A stretch of 64,000 nucleotides of DNA. Origin: Guyanagaster necrorhizus. Lineage: Eukaryota; Basidiomycota; Agaricomycetes; Agaricales; Physalacriaceae. The notes under the pieces are model-generated. The model was not told the origin of the DNA. It ran no database searches and was given only the letters and a program-made list of their open reading frames with translations. How positions within the stretch are numbered: the stretch's first letter is position 1; each line of letters begins with the position of its first letter. This document shows positions 12,655-25,445 of this stretch, piece after piece. Made by a program: the position numbers and the translations under genes. The DNA is taken from positions 428,750-492,749 of the forward strand of contig NW_025064894.1 in the NCBI RefSeq assembly GCF_019112545.1, given 5' to 3'.

Positions 12655-13154
12655 AAATTCCCTTCCCATCCATTCAATCATTCCTGTGAGTGATTGAGTA
12701 TGTTGTTGTGTGGCATCATAGGCTCATCTAGCCCGGCATCAGTGACTACAGCTATCGCGCTTTACATCAGGACGCTTTGGACTAATCCCGTGCATTGATA
12801 GAACAAGACATTACTTAGACTAGTGTATCTAATCGTTTGCTTATGCCACACCGATAATTTAGATTTACCTGTCATGTCTGTACTGATATATCTTCTCTAA
12901 TACACTCTACTCGTTGTTCAGAGTATGCGGAAATGAATTAGTATTAAATTACGGCCGCATGGAGCGTATTCTGTAGATAATGTGTACGTGTGTGTAAGTG
13001 ATGCGAAAAATGCGGAAAAAGCCATCCTGGATAGAGTAAGATCATGATATATCGTAAACTAGAGAGAAAGGTAAAAGTTATCCAGGAAACCAAAACGGAA
13101 AGCAAGTCAGGACAAAGTAAATATAGCATACAATAATTTACTTTCAAACAAATG
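12655..13154. other. Intergenic stretch between convergent genes
   Basis: AT-rich DNA between two 3' ends, presumably holding both polyadenylation regions. No coding signal is seen. Confidence 0.5.
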
Positions 13155-14556
13155 TCACCGTGCGGCCTGTGGCAGGCCGACCCTCCTGCCCAGCATACCC
13201 TCGTCATCCAGGCCAGAGACGTAGCTCACGAAAGGGCTCTCCCTCCCCTCCACTCTCGTCTTCTCCGAGACTTCAAGTGGATTGAAGAGGGATTCGATGA
13301 GCGCCTCGGTGGTTTTGGGACCATATGCATACGCAAGAGGAAGGTCTGATAAATCATACGGCCGCGTCTGCCGACCTTGCTGCTGCTCATACTGACGGTG
13401 ATGATGATTAGAGAAAGCGTGCGAATGTGGGCGTGACCGAGAGGAAGTGGTGGAGGAATCGGAATCATATGGATCGTCCTCGTGGTGGTCGCGGATATGC
13501 GCTTTTGAGGCGCCATATTGACCATATATATTGAACCCACGCGGTCGGATCCTGTACACGTCAGTTTCCAATAAGGCCGCTACCCCGTTCAGGATCTCGC
13601 CCTTCGGTAATGTGGGAGCGATAAATGCCTGTTCGCCTCCAACATGGGTGAGCTGGATACTCAGCTAAAACAAGCAGCCGTTGGTCTGAGCAGGTGGCAT
13701 GACTTGATTAAGCCGCACGTACCTTCAACGTGGCATTCGTCTTGCTCTCTCTGAGTAGATATCTACGCGTCACCTCCCCAAGGCTCGGGTCCGCATATTT
13801 GGACAAGTCCAGGTAGATGGCCCCCAGGCGTGGGTTTTGTGGCGCGTCGGGATCCCCAGCGATAACACGTTGGGTCACAACAAATTTAGCAGGGTTAGAC
13901 ATGAGAGTATCGGGATTTTCACGGTCACGAGACAGTGGTATCTTGATATATACAGATAGTGATTGGGACCACGTCACTGAATGTTCCACGAGCGGCAGAA
14001 ATGGTGTCTGTCCACGAGCTGCTGGCCGAGAATATAAAGGTGTAGATGATGACGAGTGGGAATGTGTTGAACTGGCGCTCGAAGAAATGATGAGTGAGGG
14101 CATAACAGATCGGTCATCACTGGAGGAACTGAGACTAGACGAGCCGTCGGGAGAGATGGAAGACGCATAGGCGCTACTCGATTCGTTATCGTCTTCGAAG
14201 TCCGCCTCTTCCTCTGCCTGCTCCCTCTCCTTGCCCTTACCCTTGATGTCAACTATGCTCGAACTGGGGCACCCTGCTCCATTCCTCCGAGGTTTTACGA
14301 TCCCCAGCAAGCTTTGCTTCGACCCAGGAGGCACCGTCAGATTCTTCAGCTTCCATCGCACCGCAAACTCTCCATGAACGAGGGGTACGCTCGATATTTG
14401 GTGTATCTCGATTTGAGCGTGAAACACAGCGTGGCGAGGCAGGAGACTCTGCAGATGTGCTCGCAGGCCCTTGTGGGGAAGCGCCGTCGCAATATCGGAT
14501 GTGCCCGCAACCTCCGACCGATAACTATCCGCGTACACAGCATTAACTGGCGCCAT
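13155..14556 (-). CDS. NT-C2 domain protein (EEIG1/EHBP1-type N-terminal C2)
   Basis: Two exons (14556-13723 and 13664-13155; donor gtacgt, acceptor ttttag) give 447 residues. Near the N terminus HAVFHAQIEIHQISSVPLVH, GEFAVRWKLKNL and, further on, HSVTWSQSLSVYIKIPLSRD with LGAIYLDLSKYADPSLGEVT and LLRESKTNATLK form the split strands of the NT-C2 fold (Pfam NT-C2), interrupted by a long serine-rich, acidic, low-complexity insertion. Exon 2 completes the domain with LSIQLTHVGGEQAFIAPTLP and ends in a histidine/serine/arginine-rich tail. NT-C2 proteins in animals and fungi act at membranes or in endocytic/cytoskeletal scaffolding; the role here is inferred from the fold alone. The frame is open upstream to about 14652, but the first ATG is at 14556; a further 5' exon is possible. 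Confidence 0.8.
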
Positions 14557-17146
14557 AGGAGCCGTCGGACTCGCTGGACCTTCGTATGATGAGCGCCCTA
14601 TAAAAGTTCCCGTCACCGTAGCGGAAGAAAATGGCTCGATCCAATTCCCCAACGCAAAAATTTCCTACACACCCAGGGTATGATGCGAGTACTGGCGCCT
14701 AACTGCAATCTGGAACTCCAGGTGATATGAAGGGGCGTCGAAAAGTTCATATATATGCAGGTGCAGTGCGGAATGGGAAAAATGGCAGTACCATGAGTTG
14801 GATGATGGTGGGAAGAAGAAAAGGAGAAAGGAGCAGAAATGTATTGCATTATGATGAGAAACGCTCATTACGCATGCCGGGATGTGTCAGCGTCAGATCG
14901 GGTCGTAAATATTCCGATCGGGGTTATCTGGCATTCTCGGCCTGCCGTGGCCAAGGCTTGCGTAACGAAACGTTGAAGTACTGGCCAAGCCTCGAGCCTC
15001 AGATAATTCGTGGTGGTCAGATAAAAGTGTGCTCATTCGAGTAAATATAAGCATTTAGATCCTTTCATATACCGAGATTCTTATTTAATGAAAATCGTCT
15101 GAAATTCTTAACGAGTTACACACGTGGAACTACTAATGGAACGTTTCCAGGCATGATCCCTCACAGATAGTATAATGGAAGGAGCTCACCACTGACAACG
15201 CACGTTCTGTTGCTGGAAAAGGGACCAACTAACTTGCAGCAACGTCAAGAAGGTTAGGAATGCAACAACACACAGTTAAGGCTGTTCGCTACTTGCTTCA
15301 GGTAATAAAGGGTTGCTGTTGTATAGCAGCGGACAGCTCCGAAATCAAATCATCATCTTTACGCGCTACCGCGTCGAAGGGTTACTTCGAATCCGCTTCG
15401 ACACTGAGTTCGGCAAGGGCGCTGTCTTCATGGCAATGCGTGTCAATGGTGGATTCGGAGGAACGTTCATACACAGATCATTGCTCTGAGAGGACGTCCG
15501 ACAATCCCGGGTCGAGTGGGGCCTTAATTTCAAAGATGCTGACAGGACAGAAAGATTTTACGAAGCAGCATATGCACTGGTATTGTGCGCCACAAGCGAC
15601 AATCGGAAGGAAATAGTTGATAAGAAAAAGATCCAGGGCAGCGCCAGATTGAAACACTGCCATTGACATCTTTGATGTATATTCGAGGAACCATCTTCTT
15701 CCCCGACCTAGCGTCAATAAGAGGGTTGAGCGTTAGCCGTTGATCTCCAAACTATCACCAACGCCTCACAGACCATGGAAGACTATCCTTCGGGTGCTGT
15801 GCCAGCTCGATTGATCATATCTATGAACAAGATCCCGAAGCTGTGTTTCTCCGCGTGATGGTCTCTCAGGAGACACGAGGCTACCGGCCGCTAGGCTTGA
15901 GGACTTGGCAATGATACAAAATCATCGGCGAAGTCGAGTGGTGACAAGCATCGGAAAATTGGGAAAATCTGTTTGGTTGTCAGTCTTTGACTTTGACTCG
16001 TTCAAAGTATAGTATAAAATCCGGTCCAAGAGTGTGTAGACACCAATAAGTTACGTTGGAGCACCAATATTCAAATCACTTTGGGGAATAAGTGAATATA
16101 AGGGCAAATATACAGGATTGCGGCTCACCTTGGCGCAGCAGAATGCTGTTACTTAAACCCTCTGACAACTGATGTGAGTCGGGCCTTAACAAAGTTCTGT
16201 GAAGCGATCTATCTACAGCTTCGGATGTTTCTGGAAAGAACACATCCAATATCATGCACATCTGAACAATAGTTCTTATCCAGTGAAAGAGCCCAGTTCG
16301 ACACTTGGACAAGACAAAGCTCTTCCAACGAACGACAGGTATTAACGACCGATGACATGAGCTCAGAGGCACCAAGGAAGATATAAGGAGCCTCAGCAGC
16401 AGCAACGAGTAGTCGCCAAAGAAAAGCCACAGAACCTGGTCCGTCCGAGGGCAAGTGCGAAGGTGGAAGTAGGAAAGTGTCTGTCCGCCTTGACATGCAG
16501 AAATACTTATCACGGCGCTCCGGTAGAGTTGAACACGAGGATTATCTTCCTGCTACCGGTGACCCAGACATTGAGAACCAACCCCCCCAAGGGTGTCATA
16601 TGTGTTGAAAGAGTAGATAAGAAGGCGAGTCCGGCAGTTGCCGCAGCCGTGCTCAGGAACCCCAACATCTTTGTTTTTCTAATACCATGGAGCTTCATGG
16701 ATATATTGCTTGGATCGTTGGCAAAGTGATTCTCCTCCAGGCCCTTTTAGCGCATCTGCGCAACCCGTAAGAAGGCCGTAACTATGGCCGTCTCTGCACA
16801 CGACGCGTCTCCACTAGCGGACCCTGAGAAAATATCATCCAACTAGTGCTGATACTAAAATTTCGGATGGACCACTGGCTGGGTGCGCACGTCGTACTTC
16901 GAACAAAATGACATACTTAAGTTTGGGATTAGTGCTGGGGTGATGACATGCTTCGGAGGTCCTCAATCTCGTCACTGGCAGGTACCAGTTCTACTTACTC
17001 GTATGCCTTGTCCTCTGAAAGGGAAGGCTGCGTATAGCCAACTAGTAACAAGCGTGCATCACGGTCATATTCGCTAGGAAGGGAAGGTGGCATTGGGTTG
17101 CAAGGGCTCAATACTAAAAGACTGGACCAATTGTGCCCCTCGTCTG
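14557..17146. other. Long stretch with no confident gene
   Basis: The first 150 bases are the leader of the NT-C2 gene. Between 16076 and 16700 the minus strand has overlapping open frames, including one reading SLEELCLVQVSNWALSL at about 16300, which resembles the leucine-rich part of F-box proteins. No F-box and no coherent exon chain was found, so this may be a degraded F-box fragment or chance. The rest shows nothing. Confidence 0.35.
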
Positions 17147-18615
17147 CTAAAACAGATAAAACGGATGCCCTCCCCTCAGGATGTCGCCAGAGTCATCATG
17201 GTCCTCTTCCTCCGAGCCATCTCCGCCATAACCATATTCATATTCTGCCAAGTGTTCGTTGTATTCCTTTAATCATGAATGAACACACGTAAAGAGCAAA
17301 GATAAAAAGGCAGCACATACAACTTGACGACGACGTCCACAGACTGCGTTTCCGTTAAAGTTAAAGGAGTCATGATATCCTCGATCTGCTTTGTGTACGG
17401 AGAAAGTAGAGACTCTGCCCACCAGCCATTCTCAGGAGCACAGATTACAATCATTAGCGATGACAGAGTCTTCCACGGTGGTCTGGATAGTGTGTTGGCT
17501 ATTTGAGACCACAGAGTAGTGTCAAACTCTCCTTCGTATATATCAAGCGTCGATCGGATGACCAGCTCCTCAATGCTTGTTGCTTTGGTATTGGCCCAAA
17601 CTTCGCACCACCATAGAAAAAGAGCCGGATAGACATCGGGACAACCTAGATCCTGATAGTCCGACATCTTGACGGTTAGACTTTTGATGCTCGTCAGGTT
17701 GAGGTCCGCTATAGGAAGTAATTCCACATGGGATTCTGATTTCGAAGTGGATGTTAGGATGGCTTGCACTGGATGACAACGTTCTACTTACCGAGAAACC
17801 CATGTGACACCCTGAGTTCTTGCAGCTCCTCCGCCACGGCCAACACCCCCCGTAACAGTCCAAGGTCTTCAGCATGTGAGATGTTAACGTCGAGTACCCG
17901 TAGGTCATTGATAGTTATGGGACACGACGTGGCGATGATAGACTGAAACAGTCTTAACCGTTCCTCACCCGAACTTACTGTCAGATGCGACACCGAGGGC
18001 CCTGCCTGACAAGGGCAATGTGATATCGAGGTTTCCCCTATCTTGAGCGTCCCCAGAATGAGCGTCTCCAGATTATGCGAACTGCGTAGGAAGAAGCAAA
18101 TGTCGGCTACGCTCTGAAAGCTACCAGAGTAAAGCTGAATTCTCCGGAAGGGGTGAGCTGACAATGTTTCCCGTGCGCTGTCGTTCAGGTGCGACCAAGA
18201 AAAGGAATCGGAATTCACCTCAAGCTCGAGAGGTCCCAAGGATGCCATGAACCGATGAAAAGAAGGATGATTGAGGATTTCTTGTGAAACAGAAGCGAAA
18301 GGCGATGGTATCCGTAGAATCTTGATGCATCGAAGTGTGGTTTCAGGGAAACAGAGCAGTGTATTGCATTCATTGCCTGCATGGAGAACACATCGCTCAA
18401 AGAGGAGGGCTCGACTTGTCGATAATAATTTCCGACAGACGAGAGAGCATGAAGAAAGAGATGGTTTGTCGCCTTTCAAGTAGTTGACGATTATATCTGC
18501 CAATTCTTGAGGTAGAGAAGAAATGCGATCCTTGCTACAAATGTCAAATTGTCTCTGTTAGAAGAAGTAAAATGAAAGAATTATGGAAAAATACCGACAT
18601 GGTATTGTTGTTCAT
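17147..18615 (-). CDS. F-box-like / leucine-rich protein
   Basis: A short exon 1 (ATG at 18615, MNNNTMS) is joined through a 40-base intron to RQFDICSKDRISSLPQELAD and IIVNYLKGDKPSLSSCSLVC RKLL, a divergent F-box (LP.EL.D.I...L......L..CSLVC). Leucine-rich text follows (RCIKILRIPSPF, LEVNSDSFSWSHL, LETLILGTLKIGE, INDLRVLDVNISHAEDLGLL). A later exon has LTSIKSLTVKMSDYQDLG and SIEELVIRSTLDIYEGEFDT. The last exon reads EYEYGYGGDGSEEEDHDD and stops at 17147. The final junction (around 17320-17270) is uncertain because the obvious GTATGT donor is out of phase with the best acceptor. It is probably an SCF adaptor with unknown target. Confidence 0.68.
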
Positions 18616-19062
18616 GATGCGATTGTATATCCTTGGAATTTCTTCGAAAATACACGGAGAGGGGTCGTGTATACCGATATTACTGTACCAAGACAAGGTT
18701 CAAATGGAAGTTCGGACAAGCGGTCCGAGTTTAGGGCCGGGCCACGCTTAGAACCCGTGTGAATAATAATGTTGACCAACCACCATCTTTGCTTCCGTCT
18801 GTCCCTGTTACCACCACCAGTTCTACCTTCGACTACCTTCTACTGCAGCTCAATGGAGAGTGCTTGTTAGTAATGTTACAGCTTGCGATGATCTCACCAA
18901 GGGTAGGAATGCGGTGATCCAGACTTGTGCACTGACCACTATTGTGCCCACAAAGGGTAAGTGCTGCGACTTGCGAACAATATCGACAAACATTGGATTT
19001 CATCACGACGCGACGCGTCTATAAAATTTTGCATCTGGCATGCTTTCTTGACCCTCTCCTGT
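18616..19062. promoter_or_regulatory. Shared upstream region of the divergent F-box-like and Clp1-like genes
   Basis: These 447 bases separate two head-to-head starts (18615 on minus, 19063 on plus) and must hold both promoters. No specific factor site was identified. Confidence 0.4.
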
Positions 19063-20308
19063 ATGTCTTCTACTCTCATCTTCCTGAAATTTATCTCTCC
19101 TTCTGCTGCTAGCGTGACCAGTGCAGATGGCACCATTCTTGAACGTGTCATCAGTCGCGCCGATCTCTTGGAGGTAGCACCAGATCGCGAAAATGCACTC
19201 ATGTGTCATGCCACCACTGAAGAACTGCGCGAAACACTCAAGCTTCGTTCTACATCACCCCATGCGTAAGTGGTCATCCAAAAAATGCTTGCTCTGCTCC
19301 TCTGACACGCGTTCTAGTCAATCTCTGCATATATATCAGCGCTATGATTCAAGCATGAAACTACCGAAGACTTCTGTTCGTACCTCGGTCTTTCTGTCCT
19401 CGTCAGACGTTAGTGGGACTTCAGCGACCGAAGGCTTACGACGGCGCGTCTTATCTGCAAACGGAGGCCCAACGGAAACTCTCAAGGACATCAGAAACCG
19501 CCTCGTCATGGACCCCAAAGGGAACATATCTGTGTTTGACCCATGGAACCCTATTGGCCTCAGACTGAGCACCCAAGACAAGTTGATATCCCCTCGACCT
19601 CTGGGACCAACTCATGTACTCGTCGTCGTCGATGCTTCAGAGGTCTCAGAAACCGCGTCTCAAAAGCGTACCGTCTGTGCCCGCTCGATCCAAACGCCGA
19701 TTAATGATCTTCTGTTCAAATTGAACGCGCCTAACCTTTCGAAAGAACCCAAGCTTCCGCCTCGTATGCATCAGGAGCTTCCCCGGGTCGGTATTCGAGT
19801 TCCGCACATTGAGACGTTTCGTATCCTAGTGATCTTTTTGCACACGCGCAACCGGATCGAACTGATGCGTGCCGTGCTTCCGGAATGGATCAGAGATATC
19901 ATGCAGCAAAGGTTAACAGTATCTCGGCTTGCTGTCCCTGCTCAACACGTTGAGTTCAAGGAGAAGAAGAAGACAAAACTGCTTGGTATTTTGAGCCTGG
20001 GCTCCATGTCCACGGAAAGTTTTACGTCGGTTGCGCCTGTGGACCCTGACCCTGATCGTCTACTGGATAAAGTTGCTGGGGAGGTCGCAGAAGCGTCGCG
20101 AGATGATGATGCATTCGGACGCGATCTTGTGGAGGCTACGGCTACGCTCAATGCATTGCGCGATAACTTGACCTTCATCGGATTTCATGAAAAGTCACTG
20201 TGGGCCGAGCTAGATGAGTGTAGCGATGTTTTGTATCGAGCCATCGCCCTTACCTCCGACCCCAAAGATAGCACGTTACAGCCCTCGTCGTTGTACGAAG
20301 TAATCTAG
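19063..20308 (+). CDS. Clp1-like (clampless1-related) protein, copy B
   Basis: Two exons (19063-19265 and 19318-20308; donor GTAAGT, acceptor TTCTAG) encode 397 residues. It is parallel to copy A along its length: STLIFLKFISPSAA at the start, ISPRPLGPTHVLVVVDASEV, PINDLLFKLNAPNLSKEPKL, HQELPRVGIRVPHIETFRIL, VIFLHTRN, LPEWIRDIM and the C-terminal NLTFIGFHEKSLWAELDECS. The intron position and phase and the 991-base length of exon 2 are the same as in copy A, so the two arose by duplication. No membrane segment is seen. Known Clp1 proteins act in sexual development of the dikaryon; function of these paralogues is not established. The gene is convergent with the MFS gene at 20996-22876, mirroring copy A and its MFS neighbour. 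Confidence 0.8.
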
Positions 20309-20995
20309 GTATTAGGATGTATATATTTCTTGGCCTGGTGATACTATTCATTCCCTGTCACTAAAATCTGCTGTCACACAGTCGTGGCTTCATCCCCGCA
20401 TATCTTTCCCCCGGTCTTTTTGTAATTTTGTAGTGATATATTGTAATAGTGTCGGGTATAAAATTTCCAAGAGATGCGAAGAAGAGAAAAAATTGCTATT
20501 CAATTGCCGAGCACTCAGATTCGAAAATCGATCGTCGTGGGCTTTTGGAAAGCTAATATAACATATTTTGTATAACTTGTGTGCTGGTGCGATCCGTGAG
20601 GAGAAGGTCCCGAGCGCGAAAGAGCCGCGATAATTTATTCTCCGCTCACTCCATAATTGCGGCAAAGCCTAATCATAATGGCCGCGGTTCAGCCTAATAA
20701 GGATCAGCGAGTGTGGGGCCGGGCTTGAGCCATTTAGCTGGACATTGATGATTTGGCCGACGAGTGTCCTGGTTCTGAAATCTAAGTTATTAAAATGTAT
20801 GCCTATCCGTTTCTCTGCTTGTCTATGATAGCTCTATGAATCTATGTACTACTTTTACACCATGGTGATAACAACAGAAATATGTACTTGACGGAGCCTA
20901 AAGGGGATCAAGGGGGAAACCAACGGAGATGAGACTGTACCTCGCTCGCTCATCTCATACAGCAGCGAAAAGTCGTCTTTCCTTCGAAAAGCGTG
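20309..20995. other. Intergenic stretch between convergent Clp1-like and MFS genes
   Basis: AT-rich sequence of 687 bases between two 3' ends; nothing coding recognised. Confidence 0.5.
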
Positions 20996-22482
20996 CTAGG
21001 GAGGAACTTTGACGATGCTCTCGGGTCCAAATGATATCATGTACGCACCATAGAGTAGACAGCACGCTCCTAAAATCATGATGCCCCCAGAATACAACGT
21101 CACAGCCCACCACCGCTCTCCAGATCGGCTCAGGATAGCCCCGGATATAGACGATCCAGCAAGCTGGCCTGAAAAAAGCAATCCAAAAATGAGATCGACT
21201 CTAATTGAAAGACAAAACACCAACCCGGAGCGTTCATCAAAATCATGAAGCCAGTAATGGTCGACAGCCCTTCCACACCAAACAATTCCGCACACACAAC
21301 GGGGAGGAGACTGATGAACCAGCAACCGACGAGCCCATAGAGAGCAGCGAACACCATGATCGATGCGTACGTCGTTGAGAACGTCCAAACGAGAATCTGG
21401 AAGAGGCCTCCGAGGAAGAACGAGAGGAAGAACACGTTGATTGGTCCAAGATAGTCAGCAAGGCTCCCAGCAGATATCTAGTCACGAATAAAACAGAAGA
21501 GTCATGTGGAACCATCAGCTCAAGAGAGAGTGCGCTGTTAAGCGGGGAAATCTAATGATAGGCTCACGCGTCCTATTCCAGCTGTGATGTTTCTTTCAGT
21601 GGGGTACTTCACATACGCACGAAGATGAGGCACATACCACAAAGATTCATAACCACCAAAGGACCTACAACCAGAAGTGAATCTGGATTAATAGAGGGCA
21701 CGAACCGTTTGGTGTACGTCGTGATAAAATAGAACGGGGCCTAAGCAGGCGTTGAGTTACGACAAGGGACCCCGGATGATGTGATCGTACGAGGTATCCA
21801 AAGAGCCCAACGCAGATGCTCAAAGCCACGCTGTAGAACTGGCCATTGATGCGTTCCGGCAACCAGCGTTTCTTCCGTCGAAAGCCTGGCGCGCGGCGTT
21901 CCTTGATGAGCATGAAGGCAATGATCCACACCGTGCCATTCATGCTGCTATAGACGAGCATCGCCTTTCTCAGCCCAAGACGGGTGAGCCTGTATGACCG
22001 TCAGTGGGGGGACACTTCACACTTCCTTTATGCACGTACAACACGCGGATGATGATCGAACCTATACCACCGCCGATCCCAGAACCGGCAACGGCGAGGC
22101 CTGTTGCGAAGCCTCTCTTGCGCAAGAACCACTGTGCAGGTAAGGCCATGTATAGCGGCATGCCGAGGCCTTGGGCGAATCCAAGGAGGACGCCTTGGAA
22201 GAGGAAGACGTGATAGAGTTTCGTTGAAAAGGCTGAGGAAAGGAGAAAGGCGTAGGCAAGGACGCTACTTAGAGCGATCATTTTCTATGCACGAGTTAGA
22301 CACAGACTTGATGGCTACAAGTGTGGTGATACCTTGTAGCCACTAAACGAGCCAAGATGAGATAATGAGGGAGAGGTAATTTCATATCACATATGTACTC
22401 ACTAGCGATCACCTATCCCTCCCGCAATATATGAGGTAACCCCCATAGTCTGAGGTGACGTTCAGGATATATCCGAACAAAT

Positions 22483-22513
<31 letters not shown>

Positions 22514-22876
22514 GTACACAATTCTGGATACCTCCCACTAGAGTCAGGATACTGAGACTGACATCCGGGAACATATAAGTGCTATAATAGTCTTGCAGGG
22601 CTCCCCAGATCAGGCCCCATGCCCTTTGGATCGAATGAGAACGATAGATAGCACAGCGGCGCCTGAGCATAAGACTCACATGCAAGTACATGAGAACATA
22701 AAACACCCAAGAACGACGAGCCACGCCCGGAGACCACCATCGGGGTACTCCCAGTCATCAGTATTCGCATGATCATCCCCATCCGAGCTCGTGGCCTTCT
22801 CATCGAGAGCTGAGCCCAACATCGCCTCCGGGGGAATGACATCGCAAGAGGGAAGGTTGATGTGGGTAGTAGACAT
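20996..22876 (-). CDS. MFS transporter, monocarboxylate-permease-like (paralogue)
   Basis: A multi-exon major facilitator starting at the ATG at 22876. The N-terminal tail is acidic; helix 1 is WEYPDGGLRAWLVVLGCFMF, followed by AWGLIWGALQDYYSTYMFPD, LYHVFLFQGVLLGFAQGLGM, PLYMALPAQWFLRKRGFATG, LAVAGSGIGGGIGSIIIRVL, then MLVYSSMNGTVWIIAFMLIK, the loop KKRWLPERINGQFYSVALSI, and the end SGGIMILGACCLLYGAYM. It shares the exon layout and most motifs with the gene at 3511-5483 and is clearly its duplicate. A GACA-type microsatellite (22482-22513) falls in one intron. The C-terminal tail is a little longer than in the paralogue. Substrate unknown; an organic-acid or related small-molecule carrier is the usual guess for the family. 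Confidence 0.87.
22482..22513. repeat. (GACA)n microsatellite inside an MFS intron
   Basis: Eight consecutive copies of the tetranucleotide gaca/cagac register lie just inside an intron, next to the exon ending VGGIQN of the MFS gene on the minus strand. Confidence 0.9.
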
Positions 22877-25440
22877 CGGGTGCCATTAAACTGCGATGAG
22901 AGCATGCATATAAGCAAAACAAAAAAGAAACCGTCGAGAGACTTTTGTGCCCCTAAAATTTTTTCCCCTCGACGGTCCGGAGTCGTGAGTAATAGCGCCT
23001 GAACGTTCTGCCTCGGGCGGAGATCCGAGAGGATAGGCGGAAAAACGTCGGAAACGACTCCGGGTTCAACAGGCCTACTTTGACGACACCGTGGCTGATA
23101 AGGGAGATGCAAAATATCAGCGCAAGCGCGAGCCAGAGAGAGCGCCGTGCGGACCAGTGGTTTTCGCACGATTTCTTGAATCCTTCGGACCTTATTATTT
23201 CCGGGAATAACTTTGAACCATTGGAGAAGCGGAAAAAAACAACCGAGCGTCAAAACAAAGGTAAGTCTTTCATAATATAGTAGAAGATATGTCAGCCTGT
23301 ATGTTTTAATACCGGAACTTGTGCAGGGAGGCATTTACGCTTTACGAGATTTCCAATGTTGCGGGGCGTATCGATTGAGACTATCTGAGCGCGTATCAGT
23401 TCCCAATTTTTGACCAGAAGTCTCCATCGATGCACCAAGTGCATGGATATGCGATAGACTGCTATAGAAGACTGAGTGGGCTCAAAAGTGAAGTTCACAC
23501 AGTGGCATTTACTGACCGGTGCCGTGTACGAGTAAAAGTCCACGTTTTTCTGTGTCACTCCACCCTACTACCGAGTATTAGAGCATAGAAAACGCCGACC
23601 AACTGTTTGCGATGGGGCCCGTGGGGTAAAACCTCCGATAAAGTAACCGACATCTTACATCTTGCGGCGCAGCTCTCTAGGCAGGCAGGCAAGACAGACG
23701 TCATATCGGACCACTGTAAATAAACGATAAGAGCGTCGAGCTTGAGTCAGAGAAGTCGGCGCTCCGAGTCTTACACGAGGACAAACTTTGCTATATTTGC
23801 CGCCGAAAAACGGTGCCTTGCAAACTTCGGGACCTGACAGGTACGACCAAACTCTTAAATCTCTGGCGGAATTAGTATGCCACTTGAATAGTTACGCGGT
23901 ATCAGAGAAAGAGGACGGCATTGATCTACAGCCTTCATCTCGCTATGAGCTGGTGTTGTTGTAGAATTGCTGTTGTGAGGGTTTTCGAACGCCGCGGGAG
24001 AGCACAATAGCTGCAATCATGACTTTGTAAGGACACGCGTAACGTGATAAATTGATGTTGACGGCGCGAGAATAACAAATACAAATGTTTTTCTTGTGAT
24101 ATCGACAAGCCTGAAAGGCTTTCAACGGGGACAAGCGTATACAAGGAAAAGGAAACTCACCCTGCGATTAGGTGACCTTCGTTTACTAGTCGTTCCTCTG
24201 TAAACGACGTGTCAGCCCACCGAGGCGTGAAATTCCGAATATTGCGAATAGACGTGTACCGCATGCATACCCAAACCCGAGTCACTACACGTATAAAAAT
24301 ACTGAACAAATCATCTTGCACTGCACTTGTGGACCACATCTTGGTTCGTACATCGATTGAGATGAACAGGGTGTTGCAAATAACACTAGTTCCGAGCGTT
24401 GTGGTCAAGACCAAAGGAAGACACGGCTACAACCATAGTAGCATCGAACAGCACTGTCATCGTCTCCGCGGTGGCCACAGGGCAACATACTAGATGCCAA
24501 TGTGGTGAATCTCGGCAGAGATATCTTTTGAGGTATCGACGGCCATTGAAATATTGAAGCTTGAAGTCAGGAGGGTCTCCGAGAGATAGCAATGAGTATT
24601 GCTGTCATAGCTAGGAGTATTGGTAGAGGAACTGGCAATGGAACCGGCCCTCAAGCAACTACTACCACTTTTGGCCTGTTACGCTCTCTCCAACCTAAAT
24701 CCCCGCGAAGCTATTTTATCATGGCGCTCTTCAAGGACTGCATGGAGCTCCCTCTGGCGATGTCATAGTGTCAAATGCTCCTGCCATCATTTGGAGATTA
24801 TTCAAGTTTTCTTACGACGAGATGAGTGGATGTTGCGACGTCGGACTGAGGTTGTGAATCGGCTGGTTGCAAGGTATGGTTGTATACAATGCTATGTACC
24901 CTGCTCTTCCTCTGATTGTTTGTTTTACCAAAGGTGATACCTTCTGCACCTGCGGTGTTTATCAAGGTCGGCTCTCTAGCACAGAGTACGTACGTTTCTC
25001 GTATGTACTCTTAGCTGGTTGCTGGTTCAGTCGTCCTCTGGCCCCGATTTCCACATCATTGACGCGTATACTTGTGCCGTTGGGCCCACCTCAGGCAAAT
25101 ACTTGACGAGGTGGAGAAAGCAGCAAATCGTATAAAAGAGCCCGGTCTGCTGACCACAGAATTTTGAAGTTGCGGTCCGAAGACGCCGCTCGGCTCGGAA
25201 ACGTATATGCCGGCGGTAAGCTATTCCAGTTCAACCTGTTAAAAGTAGACTGGGTTTTGACCTCTACGCGTCCGACTCGCACGACACGGATCTACTGCGC
25301 TCACATTCAACCATGAATATTCCTTCCTGCTCGATCTCGGCTGCATCCAGACCCTACTCTTTGAACGAATTCCTCGCTAACAGCTATGTATAGATTGCTA
25401 GCAGGGATATCTACTTTGGCGCCCTCCCATCTCCCCAAAA
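22877..25440. other. Stretch with no confident gene
   Basis: The left end is the upstream region of the MFS gene. Between 24620 and 25330 the plus strand has broken frames upstream of the Clp1-like remnant at 25446; some may be decayed 5' parts of that gene, but I could not align them. Nothing else is recognised. Confidence 0.35.
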
Positions 25441-25445
25441 AGCCA

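Noticed and set aside
14613..14868. Upstream exon of the NT-C2 gene
   Set aside because: Frames are open but no donor/acceptor pair of usable length links them to the domain; the first ATG in the domain frame is at 14556.
16076..16513. Membrane or F-box protein gene on the minus strand
   Set aside because: Two overlapping frames look protein-like, but there is no F-box, no consistent hydrophobic pattern and no convincing splice chain.
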